Assembly: GCA_009691255.1 (NCBI GenBank)
Contig: SHUT01000013.1
Coordinates: 1-44,331 of the forward strand
DNA: 44,331 nucleotides
Direction of reading: 5' to 3'
From: Ilumatobacteraceae bacterium
GTDB taxonomy: Bacteria; Actinomycetota; Acidimicrobiia; Acidimicrobiales; Ilumatobacteraceae
Positions 9,669-18,831 of the stretch are shown one piece after another. The notes below the pieces were generated by a model, which searched no databases, was not told the DNA's origin, and saw only the letters and a program-made list of their open reading frames with translations. The translations under genes and the position numbers were made by a program. Each line of letters opens with the position of its first letter. Position 1 is the first letter of the stretch.

Positions 9669-11152
9669 CGCGTTCCGCGTTGCGGCAATGCCAAGACAGA
9701 ACTAAATCCAACGAGACCATGTCCGCGATTGAGTTGCCGACGAACTACGACAGGTTCTGTGCTGCGCACAATGAGTTGACCATCCGTCACATCTGCAGGG
9801 AACGACACGTTGATCACACCCGCAGGAGGCAATGCAACATCTGACAATCCGGTTAACGGAAACTCTCCACCAGGTCCGATGGCAACAACACTGAAGAATG
9901 CTGGTTCGCTGCTGGTGTTAAGAATTGATAATGCGTCACGCGAATCTGGAGTAACTCCAGTTGGAATCCACCACACACGTGAAGTCAGGCCATCGGGCGT
10001 TCCTTGAGTTAGTGCGGTAAATGCGCTTGATTTTGTTTGTTTGCTAAATGCATGCTCGGCCACAAAGCCAGCGCCGTTGGATGTTGAGAGCACTATTCCG
10101 TGAGCGCCTTTTGGTAGTGAAGCAGCTGACTCGGTATTTAGCGATACGACTTCGCCAGCAGGCACTGCGATGGAGGTTGCTCCAAGCGGCGGAACTGGAC
10201 CAGAAGAATCAGCCGTTGCATTTAATTCTTGATTCAAAAAGACTGCGTCGACCACAATGTCTTCTTCGCCAGGGTTGTAGAGCACAAGTTTCTCGATCGC
10301 ATTTGTGGCAGTTTGTCCGCCGGCAAACCACCATTTGCTGCTCGCTAGTGGAATACCTAAGGTTGTGCTGTAACCGAGTCGGCCTCCACCCAAATAATGC
10401 TGGGCTCGTGAAGCGATGATTTTACCTGTAGTCGCACGCACCTCGATTGCCAAAAGTTGTTCTTCGTTCGCACCCTCTTTGGTCATGTCAAAACTTTTTA
10501 CAGAGCGCGCTGGCATGATGAATCCCTGTAATGCCGTTGGTCGTCTTTGTCCATCAACGGTAGAAAACGACATATTTACAACGGCACTTTCCGGAAATGG
10601 GTTTGCCAATATCAGTCGCTCCCGTGATCCTTCTAGCGTGAAACCGTCTGCAAAAAACCATGACGACGACGTAGCAGTTACACAGAGAGACGTCGTGTCG
10701 CCTGCTGCAAATTCAAGTTGTTGTTCGACGACACCCTGCGACCCGATGACTTCGACAACCGGCACGACGACGCCCTTTGAGCGACCGCGCAACAGATCGA
10801 CACTCTCTCTAGAACGTGGCGGAATAATCACAACCTGTTGCTCTGGATTGCCGTCACTCAACAGTGTGACTGCCGCAGTGATGTCAATATCCGTGGGATT
10901 AGCAATCACCACGTGGCCATTGCTAACGCCATCGCCTGCTGCTACGCCTGGGCAAAACCATGAGGTGCTAATTCGAGACTTAGTCGGCACCTGAGCAAAA
11001 ACATCAAGATCAGAGCGAGCCGCCGATGCCCCCTCGGGTGTAACGGGACGCTTCGACTCAACGTATACCAACGCAACAATCAATACCAGTACAAGGCTTG
11101 CCACAAAAATTCTGCGCAACCTGTGCGCACGTGGGGCTGCAGTCATATTCAT
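9665..11152 (-). CDS. DUF5719 family secreted/anchored protein
   Basis: A 495-residue protein with a positively charged N-terminus, one transmembrane or signal helix at about 14-32, and a long extracellular part. That part is built from repeated beta-sandwich-like modules: aromatic starts such as SWFCPG, SWFFADG, KWWFAGG and RVWWIPTG are each followed within about 20 residues by a LxLxNP- or LSILNT-like strand, giving four modules of roughly 100 residues. This fits the actinobacterial DUF5719 family as I recall it. Start and stop overlap the neighbouring genes by 4 bp each, so translation is coupled. Linkage to the GT2/membrane protein suggests a shared envelope role. No enzymatic motif is visible. 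Confidence 0.75.
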   Translation of the reverse strand: MNMTAAPRAHRLRRIFVASLVLVLIVALVYVESKRPVTPEGASAARSDLDVFAQVPTKSRISTSWFCPGVAAGDGVSNGHVVIANPTDIDITAAVTLLSDGNPEQQVVIIPPRSRESVDLLRGRSKGVVVPVVEVIGSQGVVEQQLEFAAGDTTSLCVTATSSSWFFADGFTLEGSRERLILANPFPESAVVNMSFSTVDGQRRPTALQGFIMPARSVKSFDMTKEGANEEQLLAIEVRATTGKIIASRAQHYLGGGRLGYSTTLGIPLASSKWWFAGGQTATNAIEKLVLYNPGEEDIVVDAVFLNQELNATADSSGPVPPLGATSIAVPAGEVVSLNTESAASLPKGAHGIVLSTSNGAGFVAEHAFSKQTKSSAFTALTQGTPDGLTSRVWWIPTGVTPDSRDALSILNTSSEPAFFSVVAIGPGGEFPLTGLSDVALPPAGVINVSFPADVTDGQLIVRSTEPVVVRRQLNRGHGLVGFSSVLALPQRGTR

Positions 11153-14100
11153 TTTGAATCAGCCCCAAATGAAAGCACGGGCGAATCAAACTGCGTCTGT
11201 ATCTGCGCAGTAGAATTTTTTTCTTTCTTGCGGGAACGCACGAGCATTAAGAACACTGTTGCCGCCCAAAAACCTGCCTCAGCTAAAATTGCAAGTAGTC
11301 GCACAATAGAAGTTGAGTACGACAATTTAGCATTACCAGCACTTGGTACATCAAAGGCAGTAGTTGTTCCAAAGGCCGTGCGCGAAGTTATCGGTCTTGC
11401 ATCAACTTTGAGTTTCCATCTGGGCGAAAACGGAACAGCCAAGTGCAGAGTACCTTCTTCGAGTTTCGCTGATGCTCCAAAATCTGGACGTGTCGACGAC
11501 AGAACAGGAGTTGCTCCTGCTAAATCAGCAGCAATTGTCGATGCTGCACCAGCCAACTTGCTCGCCTCTGCGCCAATTGTCGACAACGTAGAACGAACCG
11601 GCACCCACGCTGAGTTTTCAAAGATCACAAGATCGGGCGATGAATACCTCCTGCGCAGATCCAGCTGATCGCCAAGCGCCGCAATTAATCCCTGCGGTAC
11701 TGGTAACTGTCGACTGCGAGTAGATGCAGCTTGATCAATAATGGGAACAACAATGAAGCGCACAGCGAGTGGGGCAATCAGTCGACCAGCGCGTGCGGTA
11801 TTGCCCCTGACGATGCCTCGTACCGCTTGAGCCATTTCATCCGTGGCTCGTGATCGTGGTGGCTCCCAAAGATCAACAGTCGATATGTGCGCTCCCGTAA
11901 TCACTGAATACGCCACTCCCCATCCAATGCTGATTGGAGCACCAGGAAGCGTGCGAGCGTCTCCCAAAAAAATAGTTCGATACGAGCCTGCCTCAGACTC
12001 AGCAGGGAGTTGTTCTAATAAATCCATAACCGACGTGGTGGTCTGGTTCCATCGGCCATCAATAAAACTCAAGGTGCTGGGCAACATTCCGATTACAAAA
12101 GCAAGACTTGCCAATGCGCTCAAGGGTTGGCGCCAACCGAATTTTGCATGTCGAACATCAACGGTCATTGACGCACCGAGTGCCCCCACTGCCACACTCA
12201 ACCCAAATGCCACAGGAACCAACATGATGGCTGGCTCTGCAAAGTGGATCGGCAAAATTGCGCGATCATCTAAGAGCGCGACAAGGAGCGCGGCGGCGGC
12301 GAGCAGAGAGCCTCGCAACGCCCACGGCGCACGACTCCCCCGCACAATAAATATCGAGGCAAAAGCCGGGATAAAAAGTAGCACTGCAACTCTGGTAATC
12401 GGCAAGATTCCGATGTCAAATGAAGCAAGCCCTAATAGACCAATGTTTCTGCCACCCTCAATGGGTGCGCGCGACACTCTTGACCACCATGCAGTTGTCG
12501 CAAACCACTCCAGCCAGGGAGCATGCAACACGAGAGCACCGAGTCCTGCCATCGCAAACATCAAAGGCCACATCAGCGCATCTCTAAGTCTTGCACCATG
12601 AATCCATGTCACCAAAAACCATACGATTACAAGTTCTGCTACGACAATCAATACAGCTACTTCAAATGCCGTTACGACTGCAAGAATCAGCGTCAAAGTC
12701 GCAACTCGTTTTGTAAATACTCGTTGATCGCGATGCATAAAGTAGTCCATTGCGTCTTCCCGAGATGATGCCACCACTGGTCGATGTGCCACCAATAGAC
12801 GAGCAATGTGGGCAAACCACGGGAAAGCGGCGTACACAAGTAGTCCACCCCAGCGCCCAATCGATATACACGCATACGGAAGCGGAACTGCCGCATACGT
12901 CAATGCAGTAATAATTCGTGCTCGGCGGGTGGCGTATACGGATGCAAATTGCCATGCACCGATGTACCCAATAAAAGGCAGAGCCACGACCGCCAATGTC
13001 TGCAATAACCCAACCCGACCGAACGAGACGGCGGCGGCAAACGCACTCAGTGACATTCCGGTTGGTGCGCTAACTGCTTTGCCAAATGCGCCTGGCCACC
13101 ACCCCGATGAGTACAGACTCATCATCTCGCGTCCATTGCCAATAAACGGCACAAACTGACCAACGCGCGTAACTCCGGACACGAGTAGCGAACGTGATCC
13201 GATGAGTGTCAAAATAAATAAAGTCAGCCAGAACGCAACGGTTCCGCGTTGTCGAACTGCGACATCTCCTACTGAAGCACTGTTCTCAGCCTCTGCTTTT
13301 CCGGTAACGCGTGCTCGTTTACGCAAATAGGCCGAGAACCGTGCACTCCCGCGACTCTGCAATGCATGGATTTCTCTATCGTCCACGACGCGCGAGTGAA
13401 GCACTCTTTTTCGGCGTGCTCTCAATGCTGAAAGATGAAACGGACTAGTAACCAATGAACGAACAGAGCCCCACGCACGCGATGGGCTTCCGGAAAATAC
13501 CCCAACAACGAGTTGAGCAATAGATATAACCAACAACTGCAAAATAACAAGCGGCAAATAGGCTGCCTGAGTCAGTGCAAGCGTCGTGTGAATTCGCTCT
13601 TTTTCAGCGTTTGATACCAGCATTCGTATTTGTTCTGGCGAATTGCTGTCAATACTGCGGTGAAGATGTTTGACAACTGCAGCTGGCACGACGACGACGC
13701 GTGCCCCCGTCGTGTGAGCGCGCCAGCACAGATCGAGGTCTGCACTTTCGCTGCTAAGAGATGGTTCGAACCCACCAAGTGCCCTAAAGAGATCGGCACG
13801 AATCAGCATGCACGTTGACGGCAATACAAATGTGTCTCGAACGGCATCGTGCTGTTCTTGGTCAATTTCTCCAGCATCCACCACTGAATCGCGTTCTCCA
13901 AAACGGTCAACAGCAATACCAACGCTCTCCAGTTGACGGGCATCGTTCCATGACACAACTTTTGGTCCGACGATTCCGGCATTTGATCGATACAACTCTT
14001 CAATCAAACGCGAAACTGCGTCTGTGGCAAGCGCGGCATCATCGTGAATAAACAAATAAAAGCCGCTCTCTCCGTCAACCATGACCAACACGTTGTTGCA

Positions 14101-14382
14101 GGCCGCGCCAAAACCAGGATTGGCGCCCATAAAACGCAGAACGCTCTTGGGGGCATTGTTGGCAACCATGTCAAGAGTGGCGGTTGCCGCTTCGTGCGTC
14201 TCGCTGCTTGTCGATAGGACCAAAATCTGAAGGTTCGGATAATCCTGCGAGCCCAAAGCGTCCAAACACTCTGCAGTGCAATCAGCTAACTCATGCACCA
14301 CCACCACTGCCACCACTGGTGGTGCCAAAACTGGCTCTGTCTCAGCAGATGCGTCGGGGGCAATATCGGAAAACTCAGTCAC
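11149..14382 (-). CDS. GT2 glycosyltransferase fused to a large membrane domain
   Basis: A 1077-residue bifunctional-looking protein. Residues about 20-290 form a GT-A family 2 glycosyltransferase, with the VAVVVVHEL strand, the nucleotide-binding loop, HDDAAL in the DxD position and the acceptor-site region GGFEPSLSSESADLDLCWR. The rest has about a dozen transmembrane helices and a soluble segment at about 850-1030, before a last helix and a basic RSRKKEK tail. Actinobacteria commonly place such proteins next to DUF5719. A plausible role is adding sugars to a lipid-linked or cell-wall glycan; donor and acceptor are unknown. Start is GTG at 14382. A TAGCCT -10-like hexamer lies 9 nt before it, and a CCTTGCAAGG palindrome (14385-14394) covers the start region. 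Confidence 0.85.
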   Translation of the reverse strand: MTEFSDIAPDASAETEPVLAPPVVAVVVVHELADCTAECLDALGSQDYPNLQILVLSTSSETHEAATATLDMVANNAPKSVLRFMGANPGFGAACNNVLVMVDGESGFYLFIHDDAALATDAVSRLIEELYRSNAGIVGPKVVSWNDARQLESVGIAVDRFGERDSVVDAGEIDQEQHDAVRDTFVLPSTCMLIRADLFRALGGFEPSLSSESADLDLCWRAHTTGARVVVVPAAVVKHLHRSIDSNSPEQIRMLVSNAEKERIHTTLALTQAAYLPLVILQLLVISIAQLVVGVFSGSPSRAWGSVRSLVTSPFHLSALRARRKRVLHSRVVDDREIHALQSRGSARFSAYLRKRARVTGKAEAENSASVGDVAVRQRGTVAFWLTLFILTLIGSRSLLVSGVTRVGQFVPFIGNGREMMSLYSSGWWPGAFGKAVSAPTGMSLSAFAAAVSFGRVGLLQTLAVVALPFIGYIGAWQFASVYATRRARIITALTYAAVPLPYACISIGRWGGLLVYAAFPWFAHIARLLVAHRPVVASSREDAMDYFMHRDQRVFTKRVATLTLILAVVTAFEVAVLIVVAELVIVWFLVTWIHGARLRDALMWPLMFAMAGLGALVLHAPWLEWFATTAWWSRVSRAPIEGGRNIGLLGLASFDIGILPITRVAVLLFIPAFASIFIVRGSRAPWALRGSLLAAAALLVALLDDRAILPIHFAEPAIMLVPVAFGLSVAVGALGASMTVDVRHAKFGWRQPLSALASLAFVIGMLPSTLSFIDGRWNQTTTSVMDLLEQLPAESEAGSYRTIFLGDARTLPGAPISIGWGVAYSVITGAHISTVDLWEPPRSRATDEMAQAVRGIVRGNTARAGRLIAPLAVRFIVVPIIDQAASTRSRQLPVPQGLIAALGDQLDLRRRYSSPDLVIFENSAWVPVRSTLSTIGAEASKLAGAASTIAADLAGATPVLSSTRPDFGASAKLEEGTLHLAVPFSPRWKLKVDARPITSRTAFGTTTAFDVPSAGNAKLSYSTSIVRLLAILAEAGFWAATVFLMLVRSRKKEKNSTAQIQTQFDSPVLSFGADSK

Positions 14383-14460
14383 GCCCTTGCAAGGCTAGTG
14401 GCAGAGCCAGAAATACCCGAAACAGCAAGAAACATCAAGCATCTAAAGGCTGTCCACTGC

Positions 14461-14489
14461 TTGCTAAAATTGGTATGCAAACATAGACT
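14461..14489 (+). promoter_or_regulatory. Promoter with -35 and -10, leaderless type
   Basis: TTGCTA (14461-14466), a 17-bp spacer, TAGACT (14484-14489), then 7 nt to the ATG at 14497. This is the most complete housekeeping-type promoter in the window, and it fixes the start of the small downstream gene. Confidence 0.6.
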
Positions 14490-14496
14490 CCAAGAG

Positions 14497-14718
14497 ATGA
14501 GCTGTTCATTTTTATCGCAACTCCAAAAAATTGATCTTTCGAAGATCACGTGTACCGACATTGATCTACAAGCAGTCCTTGACTCAGACGCCGTAAAACA
14601 AGCCAAAGAGGCAGGTTACACAGCGGTCGGATTTGGTGTTCTTGCGTTTCAAAGGATCCAGGTTCTGCGCCAAGAAATGGCAACTGCTCACAAAGCACGC
14701 TCGAACACCGCTCAATAA
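14497..14718 (+). CDS. Small conserved hypothetical protein (73 aa)
   Basis: The N-terminal part has a repeated aspartate pattern (KIDLSKI, TDIDLQAVLD). This is followed by a helix with a glycine-rich hydrophobic stretch (AGYTAVGFGVLAFQRIQVLRQE, residues 39-60) that ends in charged residues. I recall similar short proteins with a 'VGFGVLxxQKxQV' segment in Acidimicrobiia, but no function. The start is set by the promoter, whose -10 lies 7 nt upstream. A longer frame starting at 14293 would overlap the divergent glycosyltransferase and begin with an implausible His-rich run, so I rejected it. It lies 27 bp upstream of the flippase gene. Membrane association through the hydrophobic helix is inference. 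Confidence 0.6.
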   Translation: MSCSFLSQLQKIDLSKITCTDIDLQAVLDSDAVKQAKEAGYTAVGFGVLAFQRIQVLRQEMATAHKARSNTAQ

Positions 14719-14732
14719 CGTCTGCGCTCCAC

Positions 14733-14738
14733 TAACCT
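14733..14738 (+). promoter_or_regulatory. -10 element of flippase gene, leaderless type
   Basis: TAACCT, 7 nt, then GTG at 14746. No SD precedes the GTG. The flippase may be made from its own leaderless mRNA as well as by read-through from the small upstream gene. Confidence 0.5.
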
Positions 14739-14745
14739 CAACTAG

Positions 14746-16083
14746 GTGTCAGACGAGCAAGTGTCAGAACAAAATCGTGTAGATAATTCTCGAACTCCGT
14801 TGCCAGAAGGAACCCTTCCCGTCGGCATTGGTTTACTGATTGCTGGATTATCAAGTTACGCTTTTTTTAAAGTAGGTCAGCAAGCGCTCGGCAAAGAAGA
14901 CTTCAAACCAATCGTCGCATTATGGTTCGCCACTTTTGCTTTGGCTCCTGGTTTTTTTATGCCAGTCGAACAAGAAGTTGGACGCGCACTCGCTCATCGC
15001 CGTGCACTTGGTCAAGGCGGCAGACCAGTGGTTCGACGCATCATTCCACTGGTCCTTGGGCTGCTCACCATTGTTAGCGTGCTTGTGCTTATAGCTGGGC
15101 CTTGGTTGACAGATGATTTGTTTGAAGGGCACAACCTGATCATGTTCACGCTGATCTTGGCTTTTATTAGTTATGCGCCCGTTCATTTGGCGCGCGGAAT
15201 TTGCTCTGGCTCTGGTCGTTTTACGGCTTACGGAATCATCATGGGAGCAGATGGTCTGGTGCGCATTTTAGGTTGCATTGCACTGTGGCAACTCGGAGTC
15301 AAAGCTATTGGGGCATACGCACTCGTCGTCGCTCTCTCTCCTTCTGTGGGAGTTCTTATTGTGTGGTTACGCGGAGATCTTGCGACTGACGACGGGCCGC
15401 CTGCTGATTACGCAGAGATCACCCCGAACCTGGGTTGGTTGCTTGGCGGTTCCATTCTTGGTGCTGCCCTCGTTAATGCCGGACCACTGGGAATAGACAT
15501 GTTGGCTCATGCTGATCAAGCAGAACAAGTGACTGCTTTTGCCAACGGAGTCTTGTTATCGCGCGTGCCGCTATTTTTATTTCAAGCCGTGCAAGCAGCT
15601 TTGTTGCCAAGACTTGCAAGGCTCGCGGCTCGCGGAGACCTCGCAGAATTTCTTAAAGCTTTTCGACAACTACTCATCGTTGTTGTTGGCGTCGGTGTCA
15701 TTGGTACCGCAAGTTCATTTGCACTTGGACCATACATTCTTGACAAGGTGTACGACGGTGGCCTTGATCGGCGCACGCTGACTCTATTGGCCCTGGCGAG
15801 CGCGTTGTACATGATTGCGCTTGCCACAGCACAAGCCGTTATTGCCCTGCACGGGCATGCCTTCGTCACACTTGGGTGGGCTGCCGGCATGGTCACATTC
15901 CTATTGGTAACTGCGTTTTCAAGTGACGACTTATATCTGCGCGTCGAACTTGGCCTCGTTAGTGCATCGATCGCGTCATTGCTGTTGTTCATCTATGCGC
16001 TGCGTCAGCGAGTGCAGGCTGGATTACTGCCAGATATCGATTCGATTATTGACAGCGCCCTTGACCACCCGCTTGAAGGCTGA
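14746..16083 (+). CDS. Polysaccharide flippase (Wzx/MOP superfamily)-like membrane protein
   Basis: A 445-residue protein with about twelve transmembrane helices and no catalytic motif, with the size and layout of MOP-superfamily lipid-linked oligosaccharide flippases (Wzx, MurJ). Segments such as GLLIAGLSSYAFFKVGQ near the N-terminus, PGFFMPVEQEVGRALAHRRA after helix 2, and the ARGICSGSGRFTAYG loop fit this family. A GTG at 14746 follows a TAACCT -10 element by 7 nt. The stop codon abuts the stop of the convergent gmd gene with no spacer. Among genes for fucose-type nucleotide sugars and glycosyltransferases, the natural inference is export of undecaprenyl-linked repeat units. A lipid II role is less likely by context but not excluded. 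Confidence 0.75.
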   Translation: MSDEQVSEQNRVDNSRTPLPEGTLPVGIGLLIAGLSSYAFFKVGQQALGKEDFKPIVALWFATFALAPGFFMPVEQEVGRALAHRRALGQGGRPVVRRIIPLVLGLLTIVSVLVLIAGPWLTDDLFEGHNLIMFTLILAFISYAPVHLARGICSGSGRFTAYGIIMGADGLVRILGCIALWQLGVKAIGAYALVVALSPSVGVLIVWLRGDLATDDGPPADYAEITPNLGWLLGGSILGAALVNAGPLGIDMLAHADQAEQVTAFANGVLLSRVPLFLFQAVQAALLPRLARLAARGDLAEFLKAFRQLLIVVVGVGVIGTASSFALGPYILDKVYDGGLDRRTLTLLALASALYMIALATAQAVIALHGHAFVTLGWAAGMVTFLLVTAFSSDDLYLRVELGLVSASIASLLLFIYALRQRVQAGLLPDIDSIIDSALDHPLEG

Positions 16084-17070
16084 TTATCTGCCAAGTTTGG
16101 CAGTTTCAATCGCCAAATCATGTTCTACCATCATCGTGACAAGTGAGGGGAAATCAATCTCTGGTTTCCATCCGAGATTCTTGTGAGCTTTAGAAGAATC
16201 ACCAATCAACACATCAACCTCTGCAGGGCGAAAGAATCGCGGGTCTTGTCGCACGAACTGATGCCAATCGGGCAAGCCAGCCTCATCAAATGCTCGTGTC
16301 AAAAATTCTTCAATTGAATGGGTCACGCCTGTCGAAATAACATAATCATCAGGCGAATCTTGCTGCAACATCATCCACATAGCTCGCACATAGTCGCCGG
16401 CATAGCCCCAGTCTCGCTTGGCATCTAGATTTCCCATCACGATTTCTTGCTGCACTCCTAATTTGATCTTGGCAACTGAGTTACTGATTTTACGAGTTAC
16501 AAATTCAAGGCCGCGGCGCGGGCCCTCGTGATTAAATAAAATTCCGGAACAAGCGAAAATGCCGTAACTCTCGCGATAGTTCACCGTGATGTTGTGGCCA
16601 AATACTTTGGCACATCCGTATGGAGAGCGCGGATGAAAGGGCGTGAGCTCAGTCTGTGGCGTCTCGCGCACTTGGCCAAACATTTCTGATGATGATGCCT
16701 GATAGAACCTGATCGAATTATTTTGCACACCGCCCACCATGCGGATGGCTTCCAGCATGCGCAAAACACCCAGCCCAGTGATATTGCTGGTCAGTTCTGC
16801 TTGATTAAAAGAAATCGCCACAAATGAAATAGCACCAAGGTTGTAGACCTCATCTGGCTGGGCATATTCCAGGGCAGATATAAGGCTCGTAAGATCGGCA
16901 AGATCTCCGGGGACAAGTTCAACATAGGGAAACTCTTCGGCCAACTGAATGGCTCGCGGATTGTTTTGGCCCTTGATCATGCCAAAAACTTCGTAACCCT
17001 TGCCATGCAAGAACTCAGCTAAGTGTTGACCATCTTGGCCGGTGATTCCGGTGATAAAAGCTCTTGGCAT
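16084..17070 (-). CDS. gmd: GDP-mannose 4,6-dehydratase
   Basis: Converts GDP-D-mannose to GDP-4-keto-6-deoxy-D-mannose. The 328-residue extended SDR has the family-specific nucleotide motif [14 protein letters not shown] at residues 8-21, the active-site SSSEMFG (127-133) with the paired Ser/Glu seen in this family, and the YxxxK pair at Y151/K155 in [15 protein letters not shown] and [11 protein letters not shown] are also typical. I chose the ATG at 17070 because the glycine motif begins at residue 8. The frame stays open upstream, but that part lies over fbiA in antisense and has no family similarity. A TAGCGT hexamer lies 8 nt before the ATG. With fcl at 25104 it completes GDP-L-fucose synthesis. 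Confidence 0.95.
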   Translation of the reverse strand: MPRAFITGITGQDGQHLAEFLHGKGYEVFGMIKGQNNPRAIQLAEEFPYVELVPGDLADLTSLISALEYAQPDEVYNLGAISFVAISFNQAELTSNITGLGVLRMLEAIRMVGGVQNNSIRFYQASSSEMFGQVRETPQTELTPFHPRSPYGCAKVFGHNITVNYRESYGIFACSGILFNHEGPRRGLEFVTRKISNSVAKIKLGVQQEIVMGNLDAKRDWGYAGDYVRAMWMMLQQDSPDDYVISTGVTHSIEEFLTRAFDEAGLPDWHQFVRQDPRFFRPAEVDVLIGDSSKAHKNLGWKPEIDFPSLVTMMVEHDLAIETAKLGR

Positions 17071-17112
17071 AGCGCCCAACGCTAGCACCGAGGCAGGAGT
17101 TTGATCGGCAAG

Positions 17113-17118
17113 TACCAT
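17113..17118 (+). promoter_or_regulatory. -10 element of fbiA, decides the start
   Basis: TACCAT is followed by 7 nt and then the ATG at 17126. The alternative ATG at 17117 lies inside this hexamer, so the promoter supports the downstream start. Confidence 0.55.
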
Positions 17119-17125
17119 GCCTCTC

Positions 17126-18109
17126 ATGATTAGCGTGCTTGCAGGTGGTGTTGGAGCCGCCAGATTCTTGTCTGGGCTTACCCGTGTCGTAGATCCCCAA
17201 TCAGTGACGGCGATCGTCAACACGGCAGACGACACTATTTTGCACGGTCTTAATATTTCGCCAGACATTGACACCGTTACATACACGCTTTCTAACGCCA
17301 TCGACACTGAGCGTGGATGGGGATTGCGAGACGAGACATGGCGAGCAATGAAGTCTCTTGCTCGATTTGAAACAGTACGGCCAATTGGTTCGTTGGCTGC
17401 TCCTACCTGGTTCAATTTGGGAGATGCAGATCTAGCAACTCACTTTTATCGCACCGTACGTCTGCAAGAAGGCGCCACGCTAACCCAAGTAACTGATGAA
17501 ATTAGGCGTGCATTTAATCTACAGGTTCGAATTATTCCGATGTCTGATGAAATTGTAAGTACCGAAGTCACTGTTGCCAATTGTGATTCAGTGGTCAGCG
17601 GAAAAACGATTTCTTTTCAAGAATACTTTGTCCGCTATCAACATTCAGTCCCTGTGCAATCTGTCCATTTTCGCGGAGCAGACACCGCAATATTTAGTGC
17701 GCTTGATGAATTGCGTACAAGTGATGTAATTGTGATCGCGCCCTCAAACCCCATTGTGTCCATCGGGCCATTGCGCGCACTAGCAGGCGTTGACAACGTC
17801 TTGGCTGCGCGTCGCGACAGCGTGATTGCCATCTCCCCCATCATTGCTGGCGCCGCGCTTAAAGGACCAGCCGATCGTATGTTGGTAGAACTTGGCCACG
17901 AGGCTTCTGTAGTTGGAGTGGCGCGTCTGTATAGTCCCATCTGCGCAACATTGGTGATAGATAATGCCGACCAAGATCGAGTTGCAGAAATAGAAGCCAC
18001 CGGAATGCGCTGTATTGTCACCAACACAGTTATGTCAGACCCAACTATCGCTAATAATTTGGCTCGTGTCACCATTGAGTCGGTCATGTCACGAAAGGAA
18101 CAAAGATGA
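17126..18109 (+). CDS. fbiA: 2-phospho-L-lactate/phosphoenolpyruvyl transferase (CofD/FbiA)
   Basis: Transfers the phospholactyl or enolpyruvyl moiety from its GDP-activated donor to the deazaflavin Fo, giving (dehydro)F420-0. The protein (327 residues) starts with the nucleotide-binding loop [16 protein letters not shown]. It continues with the family motifs [29 protein letters not shown] and [11 protein letters not shown], and the substrate region [13 protein letters not shown]. The start at 17126 follows TACCAT by 7 nt; a 3-residue longer start at 17117 is less likely. fbiB overlaps its stop by 4 bp (ATGA), so the two are translationally coupled. Whether the donor is the PEP- or lactate-derived compound cannot be told; actinobacteria are known to use PEP. 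Confidence 0.95.
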   Translation: MISVLAGGVGAARFLSGLTRVVDPQSVTAIVNTADDTILHGLNISPDIDTVTYTLSNAIDTERGWGLRDETWRAMKSLARFETVRPIGSLAAPTWFNLGDADLATHFYRTVRLQEGATLTQVTDEIRRAFNLQVRIIPMSDEIVSTEVTVANCDSVVSGKTISFQEYFVRYQHSVPVQSVHFRGADTAIFSALDELRTSDVIVIAPSNPIVSIGPLRALAGVDNVLAARRDSVIAISPIIAGAALKGPADRMLVELGHEASVVGVARLYSPICATLVIDNADQDRVAEIEATGMRCIVTNTVMSDPTIANNLARVTIESVMSRKEQR

Positions 18110-18816
18110 AAATTACTGCATGGGGTGTCAGTGGAATCGGCGAAATCGTGTCAGGGCAACAACTCGGTGACATCATTTTTCAAGCATGCAGCACCGAACC
18201 AAATGGACCACTACAAGACAATGACGTTTTGGTTGTCACACAAAAAATTGTGTCCAAAGCAGAGGGACGTTTAGTAGAAATCAACCCAGATGACCCGCTT
18301 TCACACAAGGTCCTTGTTGAGCAAGAAGCTGTGCGTATTGTTCGGCGCCGCGGAGATTTGATTATCACCGAGACAAAGCACGGGTTTGTTTGTGCCAACA
18401 GTGGTATTGACTTGTCCAATGTAGAGCGCGGATACGCAGCGCTCTTGCCCATCGATAGTGACCGTTCGGCACGACGCATTCGAGACATTGTTCGCGCTAA
18501 ATCAGGCGTCAATGTCGGGGTCATTATTAGTGACACGTTTGGGCGTCCATGGCGCAAGGGGTTAACAGATGTTGCCATTGGTGTTGCTGGCATTGCGGCT
18601 GTTGTCGACCTCCGCGGCACAGAAGATGCACTCGGTCGCATGATGCAGGTGACAGAAGTCTGCATTGCAGACGAACTTGCTTGCGCCGCAGAACTTGTCA
18701 TGGGTAAGTCCTCAGGAGTTCCTGTAGCAGTCATACGAGGCGCTGACCCCGAATGGTTTCGTGATTCTTCAATGGATGAAATCGTGCGACCTCCGCAAGA
18801 AGACTTGTTTCGCTAG
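18106..18816 (+). CDS. fbiB: F420-0:L-glutamate ligase, single-domain FbiB/CofE
   Basis: Adds gamma-linked glutamates to F420-0. The 236-residue protein matches only the CofE ligase domain: VVTQKIVSKAEGRLVE, the ETKHGFVCANSGID segment, SDTFGRPWRKGLTDVAIG and the C-terminal EWFRD. The two-domain mycobacterial FbiB is about 450 residues, with a C-terminal FMN-binding nitroreductase-like domain that reduces dehydro-F420-0; that domain is absent here. The gene ends cleanly with a stop, followed by a convergent SDR gene 15 bp away, so this is not a visible truncation. Either a separate reductase exists elsewhere or the pathway variant differs. Coupled to fbiA by an ATGA overlap. Confidence 0.93.
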   Translation: MKITAWGVSGIGEIVSGQQLGDIIFQACSTEPNGPLQDNDVLVVTQKIVSKAEGRLVEINPDDPLSHKVLVEQEAVRIVRRRGDLIITETKHGFVCANSGIDLSNVERGYAALLPIDSDRSARRIRDIVRAKSGVNVGVIISDTFGRPWRKGLTDVAIGVAGIAAVVDLRGTEDALGRMMQVTEVCIADELACAAELVMGKSSGVPVAVIRGADPEWFRDSSMDEIVRPPQEDLFR

Positions 18817-18831
18817 TTCACCTCGATTGAT

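Noticed and set aside
11843-12601. Long plus-strand open frame of about 250 codons
   Set aside because: It is antisense to the membrane part of the GT2 protein, is Ser/Ala/Pro-rich and has no family pattern; a shadow of strong codon bias.
13763-13773. GGTTCGAACCC, looks like a tRNA T-arm
   Set aside because: It lies inside the GT2 coding sequence (Gly-Phe-Glu-Pro), and no acceptor or anticodon stems surround it.
14293-14496. Upstream extension of the 73-aa gene starting with a His-rich run
   Set aside because: It overlaps the divergent glycosyltransferase and its promoter; the TTGCTA/TAGACT promoter places the start at 14497.
17071-17415. N-terminal extension of gmd
   Set aside because: The extra 115 residues lie antisense to fbiA and show no SDR similarity; the cofactor loop begins 8 residues after the ATG at 17070.
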